Both the position numbers and the translations under genes were made by a program. A DNA stretch of 64,000 nt from Thalassotalea algicola (GTDB taxonomy: Bacteria; Pseudomonadota; Gammaproteobacteria; Enterobacterales; Alteromonadaceae), in assembly GCF_012932965.1 (NCBI RefSeq), contig NZ_JABBXH010000001.1, positions 806,001 through 870,000 of the forward strand, in the 5' to 3' direction. Below are positions 17,462-27,215 of this stretch, piece after piece (within the stretch, counting starts at the first letter, position 1; each line of letters starts with the position of its first letter). The notes below the pieces were generated by a model. The model saw only the letters and a list, made by a program, of their open reading frames with translations. It was not told the origin of the DNA and made no database searches.

Positions 17462-17481
17462 CCGGTAACAAAAGTTACCGG
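17462..17481 (-). terminator. Perfect hairpin with a T-run on the minus strand
   Basis: CCGGTAAC at 17462-17469 and GTTACCGG at 17474-17481 enclose a 4-base loop. The A-run is on the left side (17455-17461), so it would act as a terminator for minus-strand transcripts, not for the exported-protein gene just before it. It may catch read-through from polA. Confidence 0.55.
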
Positions 17482-17647
17482 CATATTAGCTTATGAGGAA
17501 AGCTAGAATTTACAATTATTACAACAAGCGTTCACGTTGAGGAACGAAATGAATTATAGAGTATCGACTCTACCCTTGTAAAGCCAATTTTGTAATTTAT
17601 TTTCACTTTTGTTGTAAAAATACAATTATATTACTGTGTGAGTATAA

Positions 17648-17672
17648 AAAAAGCCGCTTTTTGCGGCTTTTT
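17648..17672. terminator. Bidirectional rho-independent terminator downstream of polA
   Basis: AAAAAGCCGC at 17648-17657 pairs with GCGGCTTTTT at 17663-17672 around a five-T loop, giving a GC stem flanked by A- and T-runs. It lies 30 bp past the polA stop codon and would work in both directions. Confidence 0.85.
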
Positions 17673-17702
17673 CATCACACTTTGGAAACTTTACGACAAA
17701 AG

Positions 17703-20438
17703 CTAATGAGCCTGTTGCCAATTATCACCATGGCCCGCCTCGGCGATTAAAGGTACATTAAGTTCGGCTGCATCATTCATGATTTCAACCAACTTAGCAG
17801 TAACACTTTCAAGTGCTGATTCTTTAATTTCAAAAATCAATTCATCGTGTACTTGCATCGTCATTTTCACAAGTTCACTATCTTGCGTTGCAATCCATGC
17901 ATCTACTGCCAACATTGCCTTTTTGATAATGTCTGCTGCAGTGCCTTGCATAGGTGCATTGATTGCTGCGCGCTCGGCAGCCTTTTTACGGGCTTGATTA
18001 CGCGCTTTTATATCAGGTAAATATAATCTACGACCGAATAATGTTTCTACATAACCTTTTTCACTTGCCGTTTGGCGAGTACCTTCCATATAGGACATCA
18101 CATTAGGATAACGTTCAAAATACTTGTCCATATAGGCCTGCGCTTGATTTCGGCCAACGCCAATTTGCTTTGATAAGCCAAATGCCGACATTCCGTAAAT
18201 TAAGCCAAAGTTTATCGCCTTAGCACTGCGGCGCATGTCACTAGTAACGCTATCAACATCAACGCCAAATATTTCAGCGGCAGTAGCACTATGCACATCC
18301 TTTCCTTCAGCAAATGCTTTAACTAGACCTGGATCATCCGATAGGTGAGCCATGATACGTAGTTCAATTTGCGAGTAATCTATTGCAACAATCTTATAAC
18401 CGTCTGGAGCAATAAATGCTTGCCTAATTTTTCGACCTTCTTCACTACGAATAGGAATATTTTGTAAATTAGGATCGGTTGACGATAAACGACCTGTTGC
18501 AGCAACAGCTTGATGATAAGAAGTATGTACTCGTCCGGTTTTGGACTGTACAAGTAAAGGCAACTTGTCGGTATAGGTAGACTTTAATTTGGCCAATCCG
18601 CGATGTTCCAAAATCAATTTCGGCAAAGGATAGTCTAACGCTAATTCTTGCAACACTTCTTCTGCCGTTGACGGTGCGCCTTTTGGGGTTTTCTTGATCA
18701 CTGGGATTTGTAAATCAGTAAATAGAATTTCTTGTAGCTGTTTCGGCGACGCTAAATTGAATGTCTTACCTGCAATATTGTGTGCTTCAATTTCAAGCTC
18801 AGATAAACGAGTACCAATCGCTTGGCTTTGCTCTCCAAGCAAATCGCTATCGATCAACACACCATGCTCTTCCATACGGGTAAGCACCGGCATTAACGGT
18901 AATTCAATATCGGTAAATACTGATAACGGCCCTTTTTCTTTTGACAACTTACCATATAAAGCGTGGTGCAAGCGTAGAGTAATATCGGCATCTTCTGCGG
19001 CGTAGTGCCCTGCCTTTTCAATTTCAATCTGGTTAAAGGTAAGCTGCTTAGCACCTTTACCTGCAATATCTTCAAACTTAACAGTCTTAACACCTAAATA
19101 TTTTTCCGCCAAGGCATCCATATTGTGACGGCTGGCAACACTGTTGTAGCAGTATGACTCCAGCATAGTATCAAACGCCACGCCTGCTAATGTAATATCA
19201 TAGTGGCTTAAAACGTGTGCATCGTATTTTAGGTTTTGGCCAAGCTTTTTGTAGCTAGTACTTTGTAAAATAGGTTTAAGTTTGCCAAGTACCCAATCAC
19301 GATCAAGTTGCTGTGGTGCATCTTCGTAGTCATGTGCGAAAGGCACATATGCCGCCTTACCAGCTTCACAGCTAAAAGACACACCAACCAATTCCGCCTG
19401 CATATAGTCAATACTGGTGGTTTCGGTATCGAAGGCGAATGTCCCTGCATTCATCAACTTATTTAGCCAAGCGTTAAAATCGGCTTCCGTGAAAATAATA
19501 TCGTAATCAGCATCAATCGCTTCCGGTATTGCCTCTTCTTCAACAACTTCTTCTGCCGAAGGCGCATCTTTACCTTTTTTCAAATCAGCTAAATGACGGC
19601 GTAACTCGTACTCGGTAAATAGTGTTGTAAGTTTTTCTGTGTCGGCTTCAACTGGCGCTAGTTCACTCGCATTTTTTTCCAATGCTACGTCACATTTTAT
19701 TGTGGCGAGTTCGTAAGATAGTGGTAATTGATCTAGCGCTGAACGAAGATTTTCACCAATTTTACCTTTAACTTTGTCAGCATTCGCAATGACATTATCC
19801 AAGGTTTCATGTTCCGTAAGCCATTTAACCGCTGTTTTAGGGCCACATTTTTCAACACCAGGGATGTTATCGACTTTGTCACCCATTAATGCCAAGTAAT
19901 CAATGATTTGATCAGGGCGAACGCCAAACTTTTCAACTACACCCGCTTCATCCATTTCGACATTAGTCATAGTATTAATTAGACGAACGTGAGGCGTGAC
20001 AAGCTGGGCCATGTCTTTATCGCCTGTAGATATTACAGTTTCAATACCCTCTTCACTCGCTTGCTTAGCTAATGTGCCAATAACATCATCAGCTTCGACA
20101 CCCTCAATCACTAACATTGGGAAACCCATTGCTTCGATCATTTCATGCAGCGGCGCTATTTGGCAGCGCAGATCATCCGGCATAGGAGGACGATTGGCTT
20201 TATATTCTGGGTACAAGTCGTTTCTAAAGGTTTTCCCTTTCGCATCAAACACGACAATGATATTACCGTTAGGATAGTCTTTTTGTAGACTCTTGATCAT
20301 ATTCAGTACGCCGGTAATCGCACCTGTCGGGTGGCCATCTGCGGTCGATAATGCCTGTAAATAAGGCACATGATAGGCTCGGAAAAGATAAGAAGAGCCA
20401 TCAACGAGAATCAAGGGAGAAAGTGTAGAGGTAGCCAT
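17703..20438 (-). CDS. polA: DNA polymerase I
   Basis: This 911-residue DNA polymerase I is complete. It has a 5'-3' nuclease domain (about 1-300, starting SPLILVDGSSYLFRAYH), a 3'-5' proofreading domain (about 315-510) with FDTETTS, NLKYDAHVL and AEDADITLR, and a polymerase domain. The latter has motif A DYSQIELRIMAHLS, motif B RRSAKAINFGLIYGMSAFG and motif C MQVHDELIFE. All proofreading acidic residues appear present. It fills gaps in replication and repair. I use the ATG at 20438, which matches the family N-terminus; an in-frame ATG at 20474 would add 12 unusual residues. The upstream region holds two DnaA boxes and a possible leader peptide. Confidence 0.98.
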   Translation of the reverse strand: MATSTLSPLILVDGSSYLFRAYHVPYLQALSTADGHPTGAITGVLNMIKSLQKDYPNGNIIVVFDAKGKTFRNDLYPEYKANRPPMPDDLRCQIAPLHEMIEAMGFPMLVIEGVEADDVIGTLAKQASEEGIETVISTGDKDMAQLVTPHVRLINTMTNVEMDEAGVVEKFGVRPDQIIDYLALMGDKVDNIPGVEKCGPKTAVKWLTEHETLDNVIANADKVKGKIGENLRSALDQLPLSYELATIKCDVALEKNASELAPVEADTEKLTTLFTEYELRRHLADLKKGKDAPSAEEVVEEEAIPEAIDADYDIIFTEADFNAWLNKLMNAGTFAFDTETTSIDYMQAELVGVSFSCEAGKAAYVPFAHDYEDAPQQLDRDWVLGKLKPILQSTSYKKLGQNLKYDAHVLSHYDITLAGVAFDTMLESYCYNSVASRHNMDALAEKYLGVKTVKFEDIAGKGAKQLTFNQIEIEKAGHYAAEDADITLRLHHALYGKLSKEKGPLSVFTDIELPLMPVLTRMEEHGVLIDSDLLGEQSQAIGTRLSELEIEAHNIAGKTFNLASPKQLQEILFTDLQIPVIKKTPKGAPSTAEEVLQELALDYPLPKLILEHRGLAKLKSTYTDKLPLLVQSKTGRVHTSYHQAVAATGRLSSTDPNLQNIPIRSEEGRKIRQAFIAPDGYKIVAIDYSQIELRIMAHLSDDPGLVKAFAEGKDVHSATAAEIFGVDVDSVTSDMRRSAKAINFGLIYGMSAFGLSKQIGVGRNQAQAYMDKYFERYPNVMSYMEGTRQTASEKGYVETLFGRRLYLPDIKARNQARKKAAERAAINAPMQGTAADIIKKAMLAVDAWIATQDSELVKMTMQVHDELIFEIKESALESVTAKLVEIMNDAAELNVPLIAEAGHGDNWQQAH

Positions 20439-20528
20439 AGGTCTATCAGCGTCGAAATAAATTTGGCTAAGCATGCCACAACCAGCGCATTCACTCCATA
20501 ACCAGTTGTGAACAAATCGTGATTTTTA

Positions 20529-20573
20529 TTAGGAATTTCGGCGTCTTCTGTGGATAACTTTGTTGACAAACAT
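20529..20573 (-). CDS. Possible leader peptide upstream of polA
   Basis: A 14-codon frame MFVNKVIHRRRRNS has a strong ribosome site, CGGAGG, six bases before its ATG. Four successive arginine codons include AGA, AGA and CGA, usually slow codons. It ends about 90 bp before the polA start. The good ribosome site is the only real support; no attenuator hairpin is obvious after it, and a DnaA box overlaps its middle codons. Confidence 0.3.
   Translation of the reverse strand: MFVNKVIHRRRRNS
20549..20557 (-). promoter_or_regulatory. DnaA box upstream of polA (proximal)
   Basis: The minus strand reads TTATCCACA, a perfect consensus DnaA box, about 110 bp upstream of the polA start codon. Confidence 0.6.
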
Positions 20574-20691
20574 AAAAAACCTCCGAAATAAGTTAAACCT
20601 TAAATCAGATATCATATGTTAAGTTGTTGAAATTCATAAAAAAGGAGAGGCAAAAATCCTTTTTAAACACAACATTTATTATTTTTATTTT

Positions 20692-20700
20692 TGTGGATAA
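20692..20700 (-). promoter_or_regulatory. DnaA box upstream of polA (distal)
   Basis: A second perfect TTATCCACA on the minus strand lies 143 bp from the first, in the same orientation, within a very AT-rich stretch. Confidence 0.6.
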
Positions 20701-20930
20701 AACATCTATCTCTATTTTCTCAGCACTGCTCAAAAAGCGTTCAGGTGCTAAGTAAGGCTTAAGAGATTACCAGATTGAAAAATGATTACCAGAAGATTAT
20801 TAAACTTTTTTTAACGTTATTTTACATCGCTAAATAACAAAATTTTCTAAGCCAGAATTGACGGGGTTTTGCGTAAATCCATAATAATTTTATGGTGAAT
20901 TTTTTATGACAAATTTATTTTTATTGAATA

Positions 20931-20959
20931 AAAATGCCAGCAGTTTTTGCTGGCATTTT
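20931..20959. terminator. Rho-independent terminator after glutathione reductase
   Basis: AAAATGCCAGCA at 20931-20942 pairs perfectly with TGCTGGCATTTT at 20948-20959 around a five-base loop. It sits 20 bp past the stop of the reductase gene and can act in both directions. Confidence 0.85.
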
Positions 20960-20978
20960 GGGGTAATATTTATTGACA

Positions 20979-22334
20979 TTAAGTCATAGTAACGAATTCT
21001 TCTGCAGAAGTTGGGTGTATCGCTACCGTGTTATCAAAATCAGCTTTAGTTGCCCCCATTTTCATTGCCACTGCAAAGCCTTGTAGCAGCTCATCTGAGC
21101 CAAAACCAATCGAATGAATACCAACAATTTTTTCTTCTTTACCTACACAAATTAATTTCATACGTGTAGGGTCGCGATAATCCTCTGTCATTGCTTGATA
21201 AAGCGCTGTAAATTGCGAGTTGTACACCTTAACTTGCTCTTCACCAAATTCAGCAATCGCTTCTTTTTCTGTTAAACCAACCGTGCCAATCACTGGGTGG
21301 CTAAACACAACGGTAGCGACATTTTCATAGTCCAAATGTTCATACGGTTTGTTATTGAATAATCGTTCACATAAACGGCGACCCGCCGCCACAGCTACCG
21401 GTGTCAGTTGAACTTTCCCAGTGTTATCACCAACAGCATAAATACCTTCAACATTAGTATTTTGATATTTATCGGTAGGAATGTAGCCGCGCTCGTCTGT
21501 TTCAACGCCAGTCGCTGCTAAATTGATAGCGTCTGTAGCAGGTTCGCGGCCAATTGCCCATATAAGCTTGTCTACAGGTCCCACTGTATTGCCATTTTCT
21601 AAATGAATACTGAGTTGGCCATTGGTGTGCTGTTCAACACTTACTGGCACACTATTATTATGCAAAGTAGGACCGTGCTTAGCCATTTGCTCAACTAAAG
21701 TGTCGCTGAGCATGTCATCAAAGCCACGTAACGGTTTTTCTTTACGCACTAACAAATGTGACTCACAACCTAACGCATGCAACACGCCTGCTAGCTCAAC
21801 AGCAATATAGCCAGCACCGACAACCGCAGCTGATTTAGGCTGTTCTGTTAATGCAAAAAAACCATCAGAATCTATGCCGTATTCTGCCCCAGGAATTGAA
21901 GGAATACTCGGTCTACCACCAGTGGCAATCACAATATGATCAGCGCTATATAGCTCGCCATCTACTTCTACTGTATTTTTATTAACAAATTTTGCAAAGC
22001 CTTGAATTACGGTAACATCATTTGCCGTAAAACCTCGCTGGTAAGCAGCATGAATGCGCTCTATATATGCCTCTCGGTTCTTAACCAATGTTCCCCAGTC
22101 AAACGATTGTAGAGGCGCATTAAAACCGTAATCTGGCGCATAGCTTAGCGCATCAGCAATCTGCCCTGCGTACCACATCGCTTTCTTTGGCACACAACCT
22201 ACGTTTACACAAGTACCGCCAATCGCTTTTGCTTCGATTACCGCAGCTTTTTTACCATGTTTAGCTGCTCGATTGGCTGATGCTATACCACCACTGCCAG
22301 CACCAATAGCTAAAAAATCAAAATGTTGAGTCAT
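20979..22334 (-). CDS. gor: Glutathione-disulfide reductase
   Basis: This 451-residue flavoenzyme reduces oxidised glutathione with NADPH in the cytoplasm. It has the FAD fold [18 protein letters not shown] and the redox-active disulfide [13 protein letters not shown] (Cys42 and Cys47). The NAD(P)-binding fold is [20 protein letters not shown], followed by a basic patch ([13 protein letters not shown]) suited to NADPH. The C-terminal catalytic pair is in HPTSAEE (His440, Glu445). Length and all motifs match class I glutathione reductase. It is transcribed alone toward polA and ends at a strong terminator. Confidence 0.96.
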   Translation of the reverse strand: MTQHFDFLAIGAGSGGIASANRAAKHGKKAAVIEAKAIGGTCVNVGCVPKKAMWYAGQIADALSYAPDYGFNAPLQSFDWGTLVKNREAYIERIHAAYQRGFTANDVTVIQGFAKFVNKNTVEVDGELYSADHIVIATGGRPSIPSIPGAEYGIDSDGFFALTEQPKSAAVVGAGYIAVELAGVLHALGCESHLLVRKEKPLRGFDDMLSDTLVEQMAKHGPTLHNNSVPVSVEQHTNGQLSIHLENGNTVGPVDKLIWAIGREPATDAINLAATGVETDERGYIPTDKYQNTNVEGIYAVGDNTGKVQLTPVAVAAGRRLCERLFNNKPYEHLDYENVATVVFSHPVIGTVGLTEKEAIAEFGEEQVKVYNSQFTALYQAMTEDYRDPTRMKLICVGKEEKIVGIHSIGFGSDELLQGFAVAMKMGATKADFDNTVAIHPTSAEEFVTMT

Positions 22335-22427
22335 ATTTTCTTACCTTTGCACAGGCTTACTGATTAATAGTTAATAGATAGGGCTAATCATGTTCGATTG
22401 CAAGTATGATTAACCTTTAAGTAGGTA

Positions 22428-25400
22428 TTAAGAAACGTTTCGCTTAGCTTTTATTTCAACTTTATCTTCGTTAAGCTTTTCCGTTAGGTCATTTGTAGAT
22501 AACGGCGGGTAATACAAATAACCTTGAATGTAGTGGCATTGACGATCAACTAAGTATTGCAGCTGCGCCTGTGTCTCGACCCCTTCTGCTATACACGCAA
22601 TATTTAAGCTTTTAGCTAGAACTAGCGTCGCATCAACAATTGCTTCATCTGCACTTTCAACGCCTATGCCATTCACAAAACTGCGATCTATTTTGATAAT
22701 ATCGAGCGGTAAATTCTTTAAGTATGACAACGATGAAAAGCCTGTACCAAAATCATCTAACGCCAACTTACAACCATAATTTGACAACTCTTGCATAGTC
22801 TTAATGGCTTTTTCAGGTTCTGTAATGAAGGCACTTTCCGTGACTTCTAATTTAATTGCATTTGGTGGTAAGTTAAATTTGGCTAATTTGGCTGCAATAA
22901 AATCCATTAAACTACCATCAGAGAAATGCGGCGCAGATACATTGATCGACAAGTAAAAATTAGGCCTAATTGAACGCCAAACATTCAACACCAAAAGTGC
23001 CTTGTCCAACGCCATATCCGTCATGGGTTTAATTAAGCCTAATTCTTCTGCAAGCGGTATGAATTCACATGGAGGAACAATGCCATCTCTACTTTGCCAG
23101 CGCATTAACATTTCTGCACCAACAGCTTTACCTGTATGAGCATCGACAAGCGGCTGATACAAGTTAAAGAATTCATCGTTTTGTACCGCAAGCTTTAAAT
23201 TAGACTCTTGGGCAAGGCGAATTTTTGCCTCTTTATTCATATGTTCAGTAAAAAACTGAAAGTTATTTCTGCCTTGTTGCTTAGCATGATACATAGCGAC
23301 ATCGGCATTTCTCAATAACTCATCCTGATCTTTAGAATCATCTGGGAATAAGGCGATGCCTATACTCGCGCCAACACTGACCACATTATTATTAAGCTGG
23401 AATGGCTGTTCAACTACATCAATTAGTTTTTGCGCAATACGACTTAGGTGATTATTAGATTTAAAATCTTCAAGCAAGACTACAAATTCGTCGCCACCAA
23501 TACGAGCAACCGTGTCATCTTGTCGTAAAGTATCTTTTAGTCGCTTAGTTATTTCTTTTAGCAACAAATCTCCATAATCGTGTCCCAATGAGTCATTAAC
23601 ATGTTTAAAACGGTCAAGATCGATAAAGAACAGCGCAATCGCCGCATGATGACGGTTTGCTTGATCAATACCGTGCTTTATTCTCTCAAGTAATAGCGAA
23701 CGATTTGGTAAGCCCGTTAAATGATCGTAGTTTGCTAAAACCCTAAGCTCACGTTCAGCCGACTTTTGCGCACTAATATCAGTTAAGACAAATATATAAT
23801 GTGAAGCATTCCCTGTACCGCTTTTACTGACACTGATCGTCACAATCACATGGTATTCCTCACCACAGGGCGTTTTTACCAATTCCTCGCCACTCCAGTG
23901 GCCAACGTCTTTTAAAGAGGGCAATAAACGTGCATAGTGCATTAATCTTTTTTGGCTAATACCTAATAGGCTAAAATCAAAAGCAAAAGTTTCTTGCTCC
24001 CAGCCAAAGGCATTACACAGCGATTGGTTTGCCGTAATCTTAGTTAGCTTATCATCAACTATGAATACCCAATCTTTGGTCTGTTTAAAGGCATCACCAT
24101 AATGCTGCGCGCGCTCTTCATCTACTTTGTTTTGAGTAATATTAGTGTATGAACCAGTAACACGTGTCGGTAGACCATCATTATTATTGGCTACTACTTT
24201 CCCTAAATCTTTGTACCAAAGCCATTGGCCGTCATTACTCATCAATCGGTAACTACATTCAAAGCTTTCATCCTTCGTACTATTCATCAGGAACACTTGC
24301 CATTTTGAAATGAATAATTCGCGATCTTCAGGATGAATTAGCGCAAGGTGCTTGTCCATACTCAGTGAACTATCTGAATGTGTATAGCCTAATTCACCCG
24401 TGAATCGTTTTGCGAATATCCGATTGTTTTCAGCAAACCAATCCCAAACCTCACTATTACTGCCGGTGAGCGCTAGTTGTAATCTGTTTTCTCTATACTT
24501 AACTTCTTCATGAGCTGCTAATAATTCTTGTTGTCGGTTATGTCGACCTCTAAGCCAAATAACAAAACAACTTAATGCAACAAAACTATATAAAAATAGT
24601 GCTAGAGGAGAGCGCCATAACGCATAGCTAACGTTAAACTCTATTGACGTTGGCGCTGAAAACTCCCCGGTATATGGGGATTTCGCCCATACAGACAATG
24701 TATACTTGCCAGAATTTAAAGTCGGGAAAGTTATATAATTTTGCGAGGTAAGTGGCGACTTTATATTAGTTGATCCAGTTAATTCAAATTTATAACTAAT
24801 CCGGTCTGCATTTAGAAATGAGAATGTTGAGAAATCAACTCTAATTCCAACATCATCATAGCGTAAATTTACCGAGTTATTACTTGAGAGAAACATCGGC
24901 AAATTTAGTTCACGAGAAAGTACGTCGATATTGGCAAAACGAATTTTTATATTTTGGCTATTTGCATTACTGTGAAGTTTGACTGGGTCAAACACACTAA
25001 TGCCCTGCATAGAACCATATGCAAGTCGACCATCAGCGAGTTTAGCCACGGCACTTGCATTATATTCGTTTGCGATTAGGCCATCTTCTATATCAAACTG
25101 CCTAATATGATGTGTATTAATATCTAATCTAAAGATACCTTGGTGTGTAGAGAACCAAAGATGCCCCTGTTGATCAAGCTGTACGCCATAGACATTTTCG
25201 TCAATTACACTGTTTTTGCTGCTATATGCGTGCACTTGTTCAAACGTTTCTACATCATAACCAAATAAACCAATACCGCTATAAGCTACCCATAAAGTGC
25301 CATTCTTATCGACAACCATGCCATCAATTGTAAAATATTCAGAATCGGGTTTTTCTGGAAATTGAATCAAATTTGTCAGGCTTCCTGTCACTTTATGATA

Positions 25401-26990
25401 CGACCAAACACTGTCATTGGTCGCATACAATATCTCATTGGGTCTTTGCTCAATCGAGGGAAGAATATTCCAAATATTATTGACGCCTAAGGTTTCTTCT
25501 ATAACAGTTAAACGTTCAAATGTTTGCGAAGGTAGATGAATACGCGCACTGCCTTTTTCTCCTGAAAACCACAAATTATCGTTTTCAAGATGAAAGACCA
25601 CAGTTTCTTGCTGTAACCAAGCTAATATCTCTTCAGAAAGTGGTATCGGAACAAGGCGGCGAGAAGCTTTGTCAAATAACTTCAACCCTTCATAGGTCGC
25701 GAGCCAAATTTGATTGTTGTATTGTTCAAAATAATAAATATTGCCATAAGTAAACGTAGTTTTAGATTGGTCTGTCACCAAAAAGCGGTCGATTTTATTA
25801 TTTGTCGCGTCAATAAGATTCAAGCCATTGGCAGTGCCAACCCATAACAATTCAGAATTTTTAGCGTCTTCTTCTAACGCATGAACGCTGCCATTAGACA
25901 AGCTATTATTTTCTAAATTGCTATAGCCAAAATTTTGTACCAGCAAACTTTGCGGGTTCCAATAGTATGCTCCTGTCGCTTGTGAGCCCATCCAGTAAAG
26001 GCCGTTTTTATCTTTTTCAAAGCTTACTACTGAATTTTCTGCAACATGATTAAACGTATCCGAGTAACGCACTAATAACACCGCAGAGTCTTTAATCATG
26101 TCGTAATGATACAAACCGTCATTAGCTGCAATCACTAACTTACCGTTATCTACATAAAACTGCCAAACGCCTATAGATGGAAGTGTTTGTTTGAGCTTAA
26201 TATTATCGAAATCACTTTCCAGCTGTTCCATACTAAGTTCAAAAACACCATCATTGGTGCCAATAAACAGCCGATCTCCCGATTGCGCAAAGTCATAACT
26301 TTTGTTGGCTTCGTGTAAGTCAAATCGTTGTATAGGAGATGACGTCTGCGCTGTTATAGCAATTCGATTGACGGTATGAGCATTAATATCGTAAACATAT
26401 GCGCCAGCACGCGTAGCAATAAACAAATGTTCCCTAAACTGTTTAACACGATAGATACTGTCGAAACCAGTTAAGTACTCGCTTAGGTTTACCAGTTGTT
26501 CAAAGCGTTGCTCTTGATGGTGATACAGACCTACCGTTTTAGATGTGATAATCCACTCAGAAATACCTGGCTTATGTTCTAACGAAGAAGATACTTGGTA
26601 GTCTTTGTTTTCTGGATCATGTTCAATTATGAAACGAAACTCATCAGTTACCGGATTATAGGAATACAAGCCCTTGCCAAAGACAGTAAACCAAACGAGA
26701 TTATCCTTACTCTGCCTAATGTCATAAACCGCGTATTTACTTAGATCAATATTCGGTGCCTTTAATGCGCGAACACGATAGCCATCAAAGATATTGATAC
26801 CGTTCTCAGTGCCTAACCACATGAAGCCATTGCTGTCTTGCATGATAACGTTGACGGTGCCTTGCGTTAAGCCGTCTGCTACAGTTAGGTTTTTTAGCGT
26901 TAATTTACTTTGGGCATACGAAGCCTGACCTAAAAAGATCATTAAACAAACAAAGAAAAAGACGATATTTCGAAACAAACTTTTCCCCAC
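22428..26990 (-). CDS. Large sensor protein: two-component-type beta propeller, Y_Y_Y, PAS, GGDEF and EAL domains
   Basis: This 1520-residue protein is a membrane sensor tied to cyclic-di-GMP. A signal peptide (to about residue 26) is followed by roughly 700 residues of propeller repeats of the hybrid-sensor type (DSNGFMWLGTENGINIFDG, KNGTLWVAYSGIGLFGY). Then come a Y_Y_Y domain, a membrane helix near 800, and two PAS-like domains. The GGDEF domain is intact (ARIGGDEFVVLLED). The EAL domain reads EML in place of EAL but keeps its catalytic Glu, Asn, paired Asp (DDFGTGFSS), Lys and AEGVET. Both synthesis and breakdown may be possible. Such propellers often sense polysaccharide breakdown products. 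Confidence 0.92.
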   Translation of the reverse strand: MGKSLFRNIVFFFVCLMIFLGQASYAQSKLTLKNLTVADGLTQGTVNVIMQDSNGFMWLGTENGINIFDGYRVRALKAPNIDLSKYAVYDIRQSKDNLVWFTVFGKGLYSYNPVTDEFRFIIEHDPENKDYQVSSSLEHKPGISEWIITSKTVGLYHHQEQRFEQLVNLSEYLTGFDSIYRVKQFREHLFIATRAGAYVYDINAHTVNRIAITAQTSSPIQRFDLHEANKSYDFAQSGDRLFIGTNDGVFELSMEQLESDFDNIKLKQTLPSIGVWQFYVDNGKLVIAANDGLYHYDMIKDSAVLLVRYSDTFNHVAENSVVSFEKDKNGLYWMGSQATGAYYWNPQSLLVQNFGYSNLENNSLSNGSVHALEEDAKNSELLWVGTANGLNLIDATNNKIDRFLVTDQSKTTFTYGNIYYFEQYNNQIWLATYEGLKLFDKASRRLVPIPLSEEILAWLQQETVVFHLENDNLWFSGEKGSARIHLPSQTFERLTVIEETLGVNNIWNILPSIEQRPNEILYATNDSVWSYHKVTGSLTNLIQFPEKPDSEYFTIDGMVVDKNGTLWVAYSGIGLFGYDVETFEQVHAYSSKNSVIDENVYGVQLDQQGHLWFSTHQGIFRLDINTHHIRQFDIEDGLIANEYNASAVAKLADGRLAYGSMQGISVFDPVKLHSNANSQNIKIRFANIDVLSRELNLPMFLSSNNSVNLRYDDVGIRVDFSTFSFLNADRISYKFELTGSTNIKSPLTSQNYITFPTLNSGKYTLSVWAKSPYTGEFSAPTSIEFNVSYALWRSPLALFLYSFVALSCFVIWLRGRHNRQQELLAAHEEVKYRENRLQLALTGSNSEVWDWFAENNRIFAKRFTGELGYTHSDSSLSMDKHLALIHPEDRELFISKWQVFLMNSTKDESFECSYRLMSNDGQWLWYKDLGKVVANNNDGLPTRVTGSYTNITQNKVDEERAQHYGDAFKQTKDWVFIVDDKLTKITANQSLCNAFGWEQETFAFDFSLLGISQKRLMHYARLLPSLKDVGHWSGEELVKTPCGEEYHVIVTISVSKSGTGNASHYIFVLTDISAQKSAERELRVLANYDHLTGLPNRSLLLERIKHGIDQANRHHAAIALFFIDLDRFKHVNDSLGHDYGDLLLKEITKRLKDTLRQDDTVARIGGDEFVVLLEDFKSNNHLSRIAQKLIDVVEQPFQLNNNVVSVGASIGIALFPDDSKDQDELLRNADVAMYHAKQQGRNNFQFFTEHMNKEAKIRLAQESNLKLAVQNDEFFNLYQPLVDAHTGKAVGAEMLMRWQSRDGIVPPCEFIPLAEELGLIKPMTDMALDKALLVLNVWRSIRPNFYLSINVSAPHFSDGSLMDFIAAKLAKFNLPPNAIKLEVTESAFITEPEKAIKTMQELSNYGCKLALDDFGTGFSSLSYLKNLPLDIIKIDRSFVNGIGVESADEAIVDATLVLAKSLNIACIAEGVETQAQLQYLVDRQCHYIQGYLYYPPLSTNDLTEKLNEDKVEIKAKRNVS

Positions 26991-27215
26991 AACTACAGCG
27001 AAAAATTAAAATACTATTGGTATACAAAACGTAAGTTTGCGTACTAACTTCTTATTATGACAGTAAATTTGTTAATTGTGTGTTAATTATACAAAGAGGT
27101 ACATTCCTGTTTCAAGTTTCAGGCTTTCCTATCTCTTTTCTTACTCGTAGCCTTGAATTAAGCGCTAACTGACTATAAATGTATAGAAGTAAATAAAATC
27201 GCTAAAGGCAAGATA

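Larger units (their letters stand above)
20439..20978. other. Long polA upstream region
   Basis: This 540-bp stretch between glutathione reductase and polA holds a terminator near 20931-20959, two perfect DnaA boxes, a possible 14-residue leader frame at 20529-20573, and an AT-rich core. A weak AU hairpin (AAAAAGGA at 20639-20646 with TCCTTTTT at 20657-20664) lies between the boxes. I found no GATC site in it and no further gene. Confidence 0.6.

Noticed and set aside
17462-17481. Terminator for the exported-protein gene at 16874
   Set aside because: The A-run is on the wrong side; the T-run appears only on the minus strand.
20439-20978. Chromosomal origin of replication
   Set aside because: Two DnaA boxes and AT-rich DNA suggest it, but I see no GATC cluster and no dnaA, gidA or mioC gene nearby. 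Regulation of polA is simpler.
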